Part shown: positions 45,504 to 54,226 of the stretch, piece after piece
Layout of the letters: each line of letters opens with the position of its first letter
Numbering within the stretch: position 1 is the first letter of the stretch
Assembly (NCBI RefSeq): GCF_019297835.1
Contig: NZ_CP079203.1
Coordinates: 655,001 to 719,000 of the forward strand
DNA length: 64,000 bases
Reading direction: 5' to 3'
Source: Sphingomonas sanguinis
GTDB taxonomy: Bacteria > Pseudomonadota > Alphaproteobacteria > Sphingomonadales > Sphingomonadaceae
Position numbers and translations under genes: made by a program
The notes under the pieces: model-generated
What the model was told of the DNA's origin: nothing
What the model saw: the letters and a program-made list of their open reading frames with translations, nothing else
The model's database searches: none

Positions 45504-47320
45504 GTCCGGGCGATCGCCTCCGCCGCGATCATCCGCGCCTCGGTATCCAGCCCGACCGAGCGCAGCGCCTCGACGATACGATAGAGCGCCTGCGGCGGCA
45601 CTCCGCGCCAATCGCCGGTCTGCATTCCTACGGCACAGAGCAGGACGACCATGCCGGTCTGCTCGTCCGCGACGGCCTGATCGAGTGCCTCGGTCCAGGC
45701 ATTGCGCTGGCCGACCCGCACGTCGAGCGCCTCGGCGCCCTTCTCGATGTCCACACGCGACAGCCGCCCCAGCCCCGCCAGTCCGGCGAAGAACATGCGC
45801 TGCTTCAAGGCATCGGCGCTGTAGCCGGTGACCTGATCGTAGGCGATCTGGTCCTGCCGGTCGGGATCGCTCAGCACGATCATCGCCCAGGCATCGCTGT
45901 CCTGCTTCACCGCCTCGCGCCAGCGCGCGGCGCTGCGGTCCAGTCCGGCGGACAACATGGACGCGATCAGTCCATCGGCGTCACGCCCGTCGCTCATCAC
46001 CGGCAGCCGTGCGGCGGCACGGGCGGTGAGGATCAGCCGCCCATAGGGCGTACGTGCCTCGTCGCCCCAGAGCGAACGGATCGCCGAGAGGCGCTGTCCT
46101 TCGTCCGCAGCGGCATAGGCGTTGCGCAGGTCGTTGCCGATAGCGGACTGCGCGCGGCTGGCCTGATCGTCGTCGGCCAGGCCGGAATAGAAGTCGACCA
46201 GCGCCGCGTTGGAGATCACGCCCATGCTCGCGGCCTGATCGATCACCCCGGCCCGCTCGGTCGCAGGCACCGAGGCCGACGTCGCCAGCCAGCCGCGCAC
46301 CTGCGGCCCGACATAGGAAAGATATTCGGGCGGCACCGCAACGCCCGTCGCGGTGGAGAGGCCGAAGCGCCAGACGGTCAGCCGGTCGGCGCCGCCCCAA
46401 TCGACACTCGCGGCCTTGCGCGCGGAGCCTGCGCCCATCAGCTTTTCGGCGAGCTTCAGGTCGAAATCCTCGACGCCCCCCTGACGGCGCATCTGACGGA
46501 CGGTCGCGGTGGCACGGGCGCCATCGCCGGTCAGCGCCGCGCACCAGCCCTGGGCCAGCCGATAGCCGTTCAACCCCGTCACCGCGCTGCCGCGATCGGC
46601 CAGCGGGCAAAGCCCCGCCGGGTCGCTGGACGCAAGAAGTGCGTTCATCGCGACCTGATAGAGCTTGGGCGTATAATTGGCCGGATCGACCGACTGGACG
46701 ACCGCGCGCGCGACCTCGGCCTCGCCCATGCGCAGCAACAACCAGGCGCGTTCGGCGGCGAAGTCCGCGCCGTTCACCCCGCGCGGCGTCACCATATGCG
46801 TGGCCAGCGCGCGGCGCAGCAGGATCGAGGTCCAGCGCGACGGTAGCGGCGCCGACAGCCGCCGCATCAGTATCTCGGCCACGCGGCCATCGGCACCGGC
46901 AAAGATGGTCTGGTCTAGCGCGCCTTCGCGCGGACCCGCAGGGCCGACCACCGCCAGCGAGCGCAGGGCGGAGGCCGGCAGTTCATATTCGGCGAGCGTC
47001 GCGGCATCCATGGTGGGTGTCGGCGACGGAGTCGGGGTCGGAACCGGGGTTGCCAGCGAATCCAGCAGCGCGCCCACGGCATCGGCGGGGGTCGGCGCGG
47101 GCGTCGGCGTGACGGTGGGCATGGCGCCGGGCGCCGCTCCTGCCGCCGGGCGCGGCGTCGACCGAGGGGTCGGCGGCGCGGCGGGCTGGCCGAAGCCGGG
47201 GGGCAGCAGTGATTCGGGACGGTCCTGGGCCGCCGCGATGGCTGCGGCCCCGACCATCAACAGGGCGATCGCCCTGGGCAGGTGGCGAAAAACGCCCCCC
47301 CGCTTACTGCAGGTTGCCAA
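45500..47320 (-). CDS. large secreted helical protein with Pro/Thr hinge, unknown function
   Basis: About 606 residues from a TTG at 47320, chosen because AAGGCGG lies about six bases upstream and it gives a good signal peptide (SKRGGVFRHLPRAIALLMVGAAAIAAAQ). A hinge of about 60 residues with many TPTP/PAPTP units follows. The rest is Ala-rich and helical, probably TPR-like (ILLRRALATHMVTPR, LLLRMGEAEVARAV, LADRGSAVTGLNGYRLAQGWC). There is no catalytic motif I recognise. It overlaps xerD by four bases and its start overlaps the tiny membrane protein by 17. The true start needs proteomic support. Confidence 0.72.
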   Translation of the reverse strand: MATCSKRGGVFRHLPRAIALLMVGAAAIAAAQDRPESLLPPGFGQPAAPPTPRSTPRPAAGAAPGAMPTVTPTPAPTPADAVGALLDSLATPVPTPTPSPTPTMDAATLAEYELPASALRSLAVVGPAGPREGALDQTIFAGADGRVAEILMRRLSAPLPSRWTSILLRRALATHMVTPRGVNGADFAAERAWLLLRMGEAEVARAVVQSVDPANYTPKLYQVAMNALLASSDPAGLCPLADRGSAVTGLNGYRLAQGWCAALTGDGARATATVRQMRRQGGVEDFDLKLAEKLMGAGSARKAASVDWGGADRLTVWRFGLSTATGVAVPPEYLSYVGPQVRGWLATSASVPATERAGVIDQAASMGVISNAALVDFYSGLADDDQASRAQSAIGNDLRNAYAAADEGQRLSAIRSLWGDEARTPYGRLILTARAAARLPVMSDGRDADGLIASMLSAGLDRSAARWREAVKQDSDAWAMIVLSDPDRQDQIAYDQVTGYSADALKQRMFFAGLAGLGRLSRVDIEKGAEALDVRVGQRNAWTEALDQAVADEQTGMVVLLCAVGMQTGDWRGVPPQALYRIVEALRSVGLDTEARMIAAEAIART

Positions 47321-47438
47321 GCGAGACCGCCTTTTCGACCTGGGTGGTCGGCCGTTCGGTCGCCCGGCCCGAGAGCAGGAACAGCCCGCCGACGACGATG
47401 ACGAGAAGGACGATGAGCGAAACGACCATACGGGACAT
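47304..47438 (-). CDS. 44-residue single-pass membrane protein
   Basis: MSRMVVSLIVLLVIVVGGLFLLSG forms one strong transmembrane helix; a short hydrophilic tail ends in EKAVSLGNLQ. It begins the xerD-accA transcription unit and its 3' end overlaps the start of the large hinge protein by 17 bases, so they may be translated together. Too small for standard annotation; function unknown. Confidence 0.6.
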   Translation of the reverse strand: MSRMVVSLIVLLVIVVGGLFLLSGRATERPTTQVEKAVSLGNLQ

Positions 47439-47519
47439 GAAACGCAAAACCTTATAATGGACCCGTGAAAGCCCGGCCGGTGTTGCCGGGCGCCCGCACG
47501 CTGTATAGCGCAGAGTGCA

Positions 47520-48062
47520 ATGTTGCAAAGCCACAACCCTGTAGATGCAAGCTGGAACGGGTCGCCCATCGTGCTCGTCGGTCTGATGGGCGTGGGCAAG
47601 TCGACCGTGGGCCGCCGTCTGGCGAATCGGTTGCGCGTGCCCTTCGTCGATGCCGACACCGCGATCGAGCAAGCCGCCGGCATGAGCATCCCCGAAATCT
47701 TCGAGCATTACGGCGAACCCTATTTCCGCGACGGCGAGCGCCGCGTGATCGCCCGGCTCGTCGATGGCCGACCCAAGGTGATCGCGACCGGCGGCGGCGC
47801 GTTCATCAATGACGAGACGCGCGCGCTGATCCTGGAACAGGCCACCGCCATCTGGCTGAACGCCAGTCCCGAGGTTCTGGCCGAGCGGGTCAAGCGACGC
47901 GACACGCGGCCGCTGCTGCGCGGCAAGGACCCGCTGAAGGTGCTGCGCGAACTGTCGGCCGTCCGCAACCCGATCTACGCGCTCGCCCCCATCCATGTCT
48001 CCAGCAAGCGGGGGCCGCACGAGGCCACCGTCAACGCCATCCTGAAAGCCATCGGACGATGA
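47520..48062 (+). CDS. aroK: shikimate kinase
   Basis: Phosphorylates shikimate at O3 in aromatic amino acid synthesis. Walker A GLMGVGKST near residue 20, DADTAIE for shikimate, YFRDGERRVI, TGGGAF and the lid RDTRPLL are all present in 180 residues. The 3' end overlaps aroB by four bases (ATGA). Divergent from the tiny membrane protein gene (81-base gap). Confidence 0.96.
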   Translation: MLQSHNPVDASWNGSPIVLVGLMGVGKSTVGRRLANRLRVPFVDADTAIEQAAGMSIPEIFEHYGEPYFRDGERRVIARLVDGRPKVIATGGGAFINDETRALILEQATAIWLNASPEVLAERVKRRDTRPLLRGKDPLKVLRELSAVRNPIYALAPIHVSSKRGPHEATVNAILKAIGR

Positions 48063-49159
48063 AGACCGTCACCGTGTCGCTCGGCGACCGCAGCTATCCC
48101 ATCCATATCGAAGCCGGGCTGCTGCCCCGCGCCGCCGAGTATCTTGCGCCCCTGTCGCGCGGGCGTCGCATGGCGATCGTGACCGATGAGAATGTCCGGC
48201 CGCATCTGACGGTGCTCCAGGCATCCCTGGAGGCAGCGGGCGTCGCGAGCGAGGCGATCATCCTGCCATCCGGCGAGAAGACCAAGAGCTGGGCGATGCT
48301 AAGCCAAGTCTGCGACCGGCTGCTCGAACTCGGCATCGAGCGGGCGGATCATGTCATCGCACTGGGCGGCGGGGTGATCGGCGATCTGGTCGGCTTCGCC
48401 TGTTCGATCGTCAAGCGCGGCTGCCGCTTCGTACAGATCCCGACGACCTTGCTGTCGCAGGTCGACTCGTCGGTCGGCGGCAAGACTGCGATCAACACCT
48501 CGGCGGGCAAGAACCTGATCGGCGCCTTCCACCAGCCCGCGATGGTGCTGATCGACCCGGACGTGCTCGACACGCTGCCCGCGCGCCAAGTGCGGGCGGG
48601 TTATGCCGAGGTCGTCAAATATGGCCTGATCGACGACTTCGCCTTTTTCGAATGGTGCGAGGCCAATGCGCCTGCATTGCTGGCGGGGGATGCCGATGCG
48701 CGGGTATACGCCATCGCGCATTCGGTCGCGGCGAAGGCGCGGATCGTGGCGGCGGACGAGCATGAGACGAACGGCATCCGCGCGCTCCTGAACCTCGGCC
48801 ATACTTTCGGCCATGCGCTGGAAGCGGAGGCGGGCTTCTCCGACCGGTTGCTCCATGGTGAGGGCGTCGCGGCGGGCTGTGCGCTCGCCTTCCGCTATTC
48901 GGTCCGCAAGGGCCTTTGCGAGCGGCAGGATGCCGAACGGGTCGCGGCGCATCTCCGCACGATCGGCCTGCCCGACGGCTTGGCTGCCGCCGGGATCGAT
49001 GCGCCCTCCGCGACATTGATCGAGCATATGAAGCACGACAAGAAAATGGCGGCGGGCACCCTGCCCTTCCTGCTCGCGCGCGGGATCGGGCAGACCTATC
49101 TCGACAAGACAGTCGATCTGACGGACGTGGCCGCCTTCCTCGATTCCGAGCCGCGCTGA
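48059..49159 (+). CDS. aroB: 3-dehydroquinate synthase
   Basis: Forms dehydroquinate from DAHP using NAD and a metal. The 366-residue protein has [46 protein letters not shown], the metal-binding Glu in [11 protein letters not shown], His in [12 protein letters not shown] and the later HGEGVAAG. Coupled to aroK upstream and DUF2256 downstream through overlapping start and stop codons. Confidence 0.97.
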   Translation: MKTVTVSLGDRSYPIHIEAGLLPRAAEYLAPLSRGRRMAIVTDENVRPHLTVLQASLEAAGVASEAIILPSGEKTKSWAMLSQVCDRLLELGIERADHVIALGGGVIGDLVGFACSIVKRGCRFVQIPTTLLSQVDSSVGGKTAINTSAGKNLIGAFHQPAMVLIDPDVLDTLPARQVRAGYAEVVKYGLIDDFAFFEWCEANAPALLAGDADARVYAIAHSVAAKARIVAADEHETNGIRALLNLGHTFGHALEAEAGFSDRLLHGEGVAAGCALAFRYSVRKGLCERQDAERVAAHLRTIGLPDGLAAAGIDAPSATLIEHMKHDKKMAAGTLPFLLARGIGQTYLDKTVDLTDVAAFLDSEPR

Positions 49160-49299
49160 TGCCCAACGGCGTCGCCAAGCAAAACCTGCCGAGCAAGACC
49201 TGCCCGGCGTGCGGGCGGCCCTTCACGTGGCGCAAGAAATGGGCGCGGGATTGGGATCAGGTAGTGTATTGTTCGGATGCGTGCCGGAAGAAGCGGTAA
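49159..49299 (+). CDS. DUF2256 small zinc-ribbon-like protein
   Basis: A 46-residue protein whose ATG overlaps the aroB stop (TGATG). [19 protein letters not shown] then CSDACRKKR: four cysteines in CxxC...CxxxC, the DUF2256 pattern. Known: this family is often beside or fused to photolyases. Here the photolyase gene is convergent, 125 bases away across a REP-like repeat. Function unknown. Confidence 0.85.
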   Translation: MPNGVAKQNLPSKTCPACGRPFTWRKKWARDWDQVVYCSDACRKKR

Positions 49300-49344
49300 C
49301 TCCCTCGCCGTTCGCATCGAGCGACGTCGAGATGTTTTCCCTTG

Positions 49345-49411
49345 GCCTTCGACTTCGCTCAGGCTGAACGGAGCTTGTACCGAACCCCGTTCACGCTGAG
49401 CGAAGTCCAAG
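49345..49411. repeat. inverted pair of REP-like repeat, copy 3 (between DUF2256 and photolyase)
   Basis: Unit at 49345-49370 and a slightly degraded reverse complement at 49388-49411 (TTCACGCTGAGCG for TTCAGCCTGAGCG), with a 17-base spacer. Between convergent genes. Confidence 0.82.
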
Positions 49412-49424
49412 CGCACGCCCCACC

Positions 49425-50795
49425 CTACCCCCGCATCTTCTTCGCCGCCGCCAAGGCCCGCTCCCGCCCCTCGCGGTGCCCGATGATCTTGGCCGGATAA
49501 TCCTTCGGCCGACACCCGGCCTCCTCCGGATCATGGATCGCGGCGTCGCCGACGTCCCTCAACTCCGGCACCCATTGCCGGATATAGTCCCCGGCATCGA
49601 ACTTCTCCGACTGGCTAAGCGGCGCCATGATCCGACCGAACATGTTCGAATCGATCCCCGTCCCCGCGACCCACTGCCAGTTCACGGCATTGTTCCCGTA
49701 ATCGGCATCGACCAGACAGTCCCAGAACCAGCGCTCCCCCTCGCGCCAGTCGATCAGCAGATGCTTGATTAGGAAGGAGGCGGTGATCATCCGCACCCGG
49801 TTGTGCATCCAGCCTGTCGTCCAGAGCTGACGCATGCCCGCGTCCACGATCGGATAGCCGGTACGACCGGTCTGCCATGCCTTCAGGTCCTTGGCGGCCT
49901 CCGCACCGCTCCGCCATGGCATCGTGTCGAACGCGTCGCGGCCGTTGCGATCGGCATAGTCGGGCAACGCCATGACCACGCCATCGGTAAAGTCCCGCCA
50001 GGCCAGTTCCTTGCGAAACGTCTCGGTATCCCCGCGCCGGGCGAGCGAATGCCACACGGCGCGCACCGAGACCTCCCCGAAATGCAGGTGCGGCGACAGG
50101 CGTGAGCTGCCCTCTTCGGAGGGCATGTTGCGCGCGGTGTCATAGGCGACCGCCTTCTCGCCGAAGTCCGCCATCCGCTCGCGCGCCGTCGCCTCGCCGG
50201 GTATCCAGTCCTCATCGAAGCCGGTCGACCAGTCGGGCTTGGTGGGGAGCAGCGACCAGTCGGCCAGGTCCTCGCTTTTCGGCCAGTGCCCGGGCGCCTC
50301 CAGCGTCTCGGGGCGGTCGCGTGGATGTTCGGGCGGCAAATGGCCCTGCAATCCCTTCCAAAAGGCCGAGTAGATCCGGAACGGCTTGCCGCTGCCCGTC
50401 GTCACCAGTTCCGGCCGTGCCAGATGATTGCCGTCATGGACCGTCAGACAATCGTCCAGCACCTCCTCGGCCTTGCGCCACCAGGGTTCGTAATGACGGA
50501 TGGCATGGATTTCGGTCGCGCCTGTCTCCTCCATTAAGGCGCGCAGGGTTTCGACGGGCTTGCCCCGCCGCAGGATCAGGCGGCTGCCCAGCTCTTTGAG
50601 ATCCTTCGCGAGCGAATTCAGGCTGTGATGCAGCCACCAGCGCTGCGCCGCGCCCATCCGCCAGTCGCCCGGCGTTTCGTCGTCGAGGATATAGACCGGG
50701 ATGACCGGCCCCGCCTCTGCCGCCGCCAGGAGAGCCGGTTGATCGTGAAGGCGAAGATCCTGGCGAAACCACAGGATCGTGGGGGAAGCTGTCAT
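49425..50795 (-). CDS. phr: deoxyribodipyrimidine photo-lyase
   Basis: Light-driven repair of cyclobutane pyrimidine dimers with FAD. The 456-residue protein has the N-terminal antenna domain starting TILWFRQDLRLHDQPALL and the FAD domain with SRLSPHLHFGEVS, WRDFTDGVV, TGYPIVDAGMRQLWTTGWMHNRVRMI, FLIKHLLIDWREGERWFWDCL and the NWQWVAGTGID loop. ATG 50795 is chosen because the conserved N-terminus starts there; the frame is open upstream into the HDAC gene. Class I (CPD) is likely, as the family's key Trp/Asn residues are present. Confidence 0.93.
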   Translation of the reverse strand: MTASPTILWFRQDLRLHDQPALLAAAEAGPVIPVYILDDETPGDWRMGAAQRWWLHHSLNSLAKDLKELGSRLILRRGKPVETLRALMEETGATEIHAIRHYEPWWRKAEEVLDDCLTVHDGNHLARPELVTTGSGKPFRIYSAFWKGLQGHLPPEHPRDRPETLEAPGHWPKSEDLADWSLLPTKPDWSTGFDEDWIPGEATARERMADFGEKAVAYDTARNMPSEEGSSRLSPHLHFGEVSVRAVWHSLARRGDTETFRKELAWRDFTDGVVMALPDYADRNGRDAFDTMPWRSGAEAAKDLKAWQTGRTGYPIVDAGMRQLWTTGWMHNRVRMITASFLIKHLLIDWREGERWFWDCLVDADYGNNAVNWQWVAGTGIDSNMFGRIMAPLSQSEKFDAGDYIRQWVPELRDVGDAAIHDPEEAGCRPKDYPAKIIGHREGRERALAAAKKMRG

Positions 50796-50802
50796 CCAGC
50801 CG

Positions 50803-51726
50803 CTACGCTTCGGCCTCCGCCGGGTTCCGATGGGACAGTCTTTCGCCCAGAGTCTGGATCGCCGTGACGTGCCGTTCCGCGATCGCCATGACGTCATCGC
50901 CATAGCCGCCGCCGACCGTGCTGGCGACGGGAAGCCTGCGGGCCAATGCCAGATCGGCGATCAGCTTTTCGCGGGCGATCAGCCCCTCCCGCGTCAAGGA
51001 CAGACGTCCCAGCCGATCCTCTACGAACGGATCGACCCCGGCCTGATACAGGATGATGTCGGGCCGATGCTCGTCGAGGAACGGCGTCAGGGTCGCGGCC
51101 AGTTCGGCCAGATAGCCGTCATCATCCACGCCGTCGGGCAATCCGACATCCAGTGTCGAGCGGGCCTTGCGTGCCGGGAAATTCTTCTCGGCATGGATCG
51201 AATAGGTCACGATATCCGGCCGCCCGGCGGTCAGCGCGGCGGTGCCGTCGCCTTGATGCACGTCGCAATCGACGATCGCCACCCGGCCGACGACACCCTG
51301 CTCGACAAGCCGCACCGCCGCCACCGCCAGATCGTTGAATACGCAATATCCCGCCCCCGTATTGGCCAGCGCATGATGGCTGCCCCCGGCGGTATTGGCG
51401 GCGAAACCATGCTCCAGCGCCAGCAGCGCGGCGGTCCATGTCCCGCCCGGCACCGCGCGGGCCCGGTGCGCGACCTGCTCGGTGATCGGAAAGCCGATCC
51501 GCCGCGTCTTGTCGGGCGGCACGCGGACCTCCAGCACCTCGGCGACATAATCGGGGTCGTGCACCGCCTCCAGCCAGATCGGCGGGATCAGTTCCGGCTC
51601 GGTCCATGCCACCGCATCGCCCTTTGCCCGCAGCAGATCGCGGATCGCCCCGTTCTTGCCCCAGCGATAGGTGGAACGCGCCGGTGCCTCGGTGACATAG
51701 GCGGGGTGATGGACGACATGGATCAT
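50803..51726 (-). CDS. histone deacetylase superfamily (class II-like) amidohydrolase
   Basis: A 307-residue zinc amidohydrolase, likely acting on acetyl-polyamines or a similar amide. HHPAYVTEAP, GGSHHALANTGAGYCVFND, DCDVHQGDGT (metal-binding Asp and His) and VGGGYGDD match the family (acetylpolyamine/acetoin-use class). Start ATG 51726 has AGGGGCG upstream and leaves 19 bases to the divergent esterase. The photolyase begins only 7 bases after its stop. Confidence 0.87.
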   Translation of the reverse strand: MIHVVHHPAYVTEAPARSTYRWGKNGAIRDLLRAKGDAVAWTEPELIPPIWLEAVHDPDYVAEVLEVRVPPDKTRRIGFPITEQVAHRARAVPGGTWTAALLALEHGFAANTAGGSHHALANTGAGYCVFNDLAVAAVRLVEQGVVGRVAIVDCDVHQGDGTAALTAGRPDIVTYSIHAEKNFPARKARSTLDVGLPDGVDDDGYLAELAATLTPFLDEHRPDIILYQAGVDPFVEDRLGRLSLTREGLIAREKLIADLALARRLPVASTVGGGYGDDVMAIAERHVTAIQTLGERLSHRNPAEAEA

Positions 51727-51745
51727 CGCCCCTAGGTAGGAAGCC

Positions 51746-52720
51746 ATGACCCGCGATAGGAGGGCCACGGCCCCGCTGCCCGAACTGCGCGCTGACGTCG
51801 CGCGCTTCCTCGGCTATTACAACCGCCTCCCCGGCCCACCCCAGCAGGAACTGGGTCCCGAGGCCGCGCGGGCCATGATGCGCGCCGCGCGCGACCTGAC
51901 CGATCCGCCGATCGGCGCGCTCGGCATCGATGAGACGTTCACGATCGAGGGGCTGGGCGGACCAATCCCGGCGCGGCGCTTCGACCCGCGCGAGCAGCGC
52001 GAGGCGGGGCCGGTCCTGCTGTTCTTCCATGGCGGCGGCTTCGTGATCGGTGACATCGATACCCATGCGCCGCTCGCGGCCGAGATGGCGCGGGTGCTCG
52101 ACCTGCCGGTCGTATCGGTCGGCTACCGTCTCGCGCCCGAGCATCCCTGGCCTGCCGCGCCCGATGACTGCGAGACGGCAGCGCGCTGGCTGGCGGGACA
52201 GCCCGACACGACCGGGCTGATCGTCGCGGGCGACAGCGCGGGCGGCACGCTCGCCACCGTCACCGCCATGACTTTGCGCGACCGGCCCGCCGCCGTGCCG
52301 GTCGTCGCGCAGGGGTTGCTCTATCCCGCCACCGACATGGCCCGCGCGCATCCCTCGCTGCGGGATTTTGCCGAGGGGTATTTCCTGACCCGCGCAATGC
52401 TCGACTGGTTCGTCGCCTGCTACGCCGCCGACCTCAGCGATGTACGTGCCGCGCCGATGCGGGGCGAACTCGCCGGGATGCCGCCCGCCGTCGTCATGAC
52501 CGCCGAATGTGATCCGATCCGCGATCAGGGCCGCGCCTATGCCGCCGCCTTGGCGAAGGCCGGCGTGCCTGTGACGTTCCGCGAAGCACGCGGCACGATC
52601 CATGGCTTTGCGACACTGCGCAAGGCGATCCCCTCCGGCGTCGGCGATCTCACCGCTTTCCTGCTTGCGTTGAAGGCCGTGATCGTCGAGGCGGAGGGCA
52701 TCGGCCAGATGGGACAATGA
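51746..52720 (+). CDS. HSL-family alpha/beta-hydrolase (esterase/lipase)
   Basis: A 324-residue carboxylesterase of family IV. FFHGGGFVIGD is the oxyanion motif and VAGDSAGGTLAT carries the nucleophile Ser; Asp in TAECDPIRDQG and His in TIHGF complete the triad. Start ATG 51746 is preceded by AGGAAG. Overlaps rppH by four bases (ATGA). Substrate unknown. Confidence 0.9.
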   Translation: MTRDRRATAPLPELRADVARFLGYYNRLPGPPQQELGPEAARAMMRAARDLTDPPIGALGIDETFTIEGLGGPIPARRFDPREQREAGPVLLFFHGGGFVIGDIDTHAPLAAEMARVLDLPVVSVGYRLAPEHPWPAAPDDCETAARWLAGQPDTTGLIVAGDSAGGTLATVTAMTLRDRPAAVPVVAQGLLYPATDMARAHPSLRDFAEGYFLTRAMLDWFVACYAADLSDVRAAPMRGELAGMPPAVVMTAECDPIRDQGRAYAAALAKAGVPVTFREARGTIHGFATLRKAIPSGVGDLTAFLLALKAVIVEAEGIGQMGQ

Positions 52721-53238
52721 TGATGACCGACCTTCCTTATCGCCCCTGCGCGGGCGTCATCCTGATGAACCGCGACGGCCGCGTCTTTGTCGGCCAGCGG
52801 ATCGATTCGACGCTGGAGGCGTGGCAGCTTCCGCAGGGCGGCATCGACCCGGGCGAGGAGGCCGATGCGGCGGGGCTTCGCGAGCTGTTCGAGGAAACCG
52901 GCGTCACCGCCGACAAGGTCGAGCTGATCGCCCGTGCGCCCCATGAACTCACCTACGACCTGCCCGAGGACATGATCGGCAAGGCATGGAAGGGCAAGTG
53001 GCGCGGCCAGCGGCAGATCTGGTTCCTCTATCGCTTCCTGGGCGAGGACAGCGACATCCATATCGACACCGACCATCCCGAATTCCGCGCCTGGCGCTGG
53101 GCCGAGCCGAATACGCTGCCCGCCATGATCGTGCCGTTCAAAAAGGCGCTGTACGAGGAACTGCTGGTCGTCTTCGCAAGGCATTTCACCGCACCCCATG
53201 GCGACGCGGCGGTTTCGGCCGACGGGGCGAAGGGCTAA
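52717..53238 (+). CDS. rppH: RNA pyrophosphohydrolase RppH
   Basis: Converts 5'-triphosphate RNA to monophosphate, starting RNase E decay. 173 residues with YRPCAGVILMNRDGRVFVGQR, QLPQGGIDPGEEADAAGLRELFEETG (complete Nudix box) and the W/F-rich GKWRGQRQIWFLYRF tract typical of RppH/IalA. The C-terminus is basic-acidic. Three consecutive ATGs occur at the start; the first overlaps the esterase stop. Confidence 0.95.
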   Translation: MMMTDLPYRPCAGVILMNRDGRVFVGQRIDSTLEAWQLPQGGIDPGEEADAAGLRELFEETGVTADKVELIARAPHELTYDLPEDMIGKAWKGKWRGQRQIWFLYRFLGEDSDIHIDTDHPEFRAWRWAEPNTLPAMIVPFKKALYEELLVVFARHFTAPHGDAAVSADGAKG

Positions 53239-53248
53239 GGCACCTACC

Positions 53249-54160
53249 ATGAAGACGCGGCTGCTCCTGATCCCGATGGCGCTGGGCCTGCTCGCCAATG
53301 CCGATCCCAAGGACCCGGACCCGGCGCTGATCCCGCCCCAGATCCGTTCGATGCTGGAGGCCGCGATCGCAAGCGGCAACGAGAACGACATCACCACCGT
53401 CGTCCGCTATGCCCGCAATGCCGTGCCCGAGGCTGCCGACGCCATCGACGCCATGGCCGATGTCTGGCGCGACGAAAAGACCGCCAGCCGCAGCCGCACC
53501 CTGCGCGAGGCGACCTTTTTCGACCTGTGGCACGGCCGGGTCGAGCTGGGCGGCTTTGCGACGACGGGCAACAGCCAGAATATCGGCCTGACCGGCATCG
53601 TCGACCTGACCCGCGAAGGGCTGCAATGGCGGCATAAAGTTCACCTCCAGGGCGACTATCAGGAAAGCGCGAGCATCGTCAGCCGCGAACATTATGTCGC
53701 GTCTTACGAACCCAATTTCAAACTGAACGCCAACAATTACGTCTACGGCGCGGCGCAATATGAGAGCGACCGCTTCCTGGGCTATTTCAACCGTTTCTCC
53801 GCCTCGAGCGGTGCGGGTTACAGCGCGATCCGCAAGCCCCGCATGACGCTGGACGTCGAACTCGGCCCGGCTTTCCGGCACACCGAATTCACCGACGGCC
53901 GCATCGAAAGCGCACTCGCCGCGCGCGGCAATCTGAACTTCGTGTGGAAGCTGACCCCGGCCATGTCGTTCAACCAGAACGCCTCGGCCTATGTCCAGAA
54001 GTTCAACAGCACGGTCAGCACCAACTCGGCGCTGAACGCCAAGCTGTTCGGCCCGCTCTCGGCCGCGCTGTCGTACAATGTCCAATATGAAAGCGAGCCG
54101 CCGATCGGCCGCCGGACGACCGACACGATCACGCGCGCCTCGGTGGTGTACAGCTTCTAA
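53249..54160 (+). CDS. DUF481 outer-membrane beta-barrel protein (YdiY-like)
   Basis: A 303-residue exported protein: MKTRLLLIPMALGLLANADP is the signal, then a short helical stretch (IRSMLEAAIASGNENDITTVVRYARNAVPEAADAIDAM) followed by antiparallel strands such as GRVELGGFATTGNSQN, HKVHLQGDYQES, NNYVYGAAQYESDR, FNRFSASSGAGYSA and the final IT-ASVVYSF with terminal Phe. DUF481/YdiY proteins are salt-inducible barrels of unknown substrate. ATG 53249 lies 11 bases after rppH. Confidence 0.85.
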   Translation: MKTRLLLIPMALGLLANADPKDPDPALIPPQIRSMLEAAIASGNENDITTVVRYARNAVPEAADAIDAMADVWRDEKTASRSRTLREATFFDLWHGRVELGGFATTGNSQNIGLTGIVDLTREGLQWRHKVHLQGDYQESASIVSREHYVASYEPNFKLNANNYVYGAAQYESDRFLGYFNRFSASSGAGYSAIRKPRMTLDVELGPAFRHTEFTDGRIESALAARGNLNFVWKLTPAMSFNQNASAYVQKFNSTVSTNSALNAKLFGPLSAALSYNVQYESEPPIGRRTTDTITRASVVYSF

Positions 54161-54226
54161 TTTCGGCGGCGGGGTTCACCTTTGCCGGGTCCTTGGCCTA
54201 GGTTGTCGGCCATGGAGAGACTGAAC

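Noticed and set aside
51122..52717. 531-residue open frame on the minus strand
   Set aside because: Crosses the esterase antisense and then the HDAC gene in another frame; both real genes have complete motifs.
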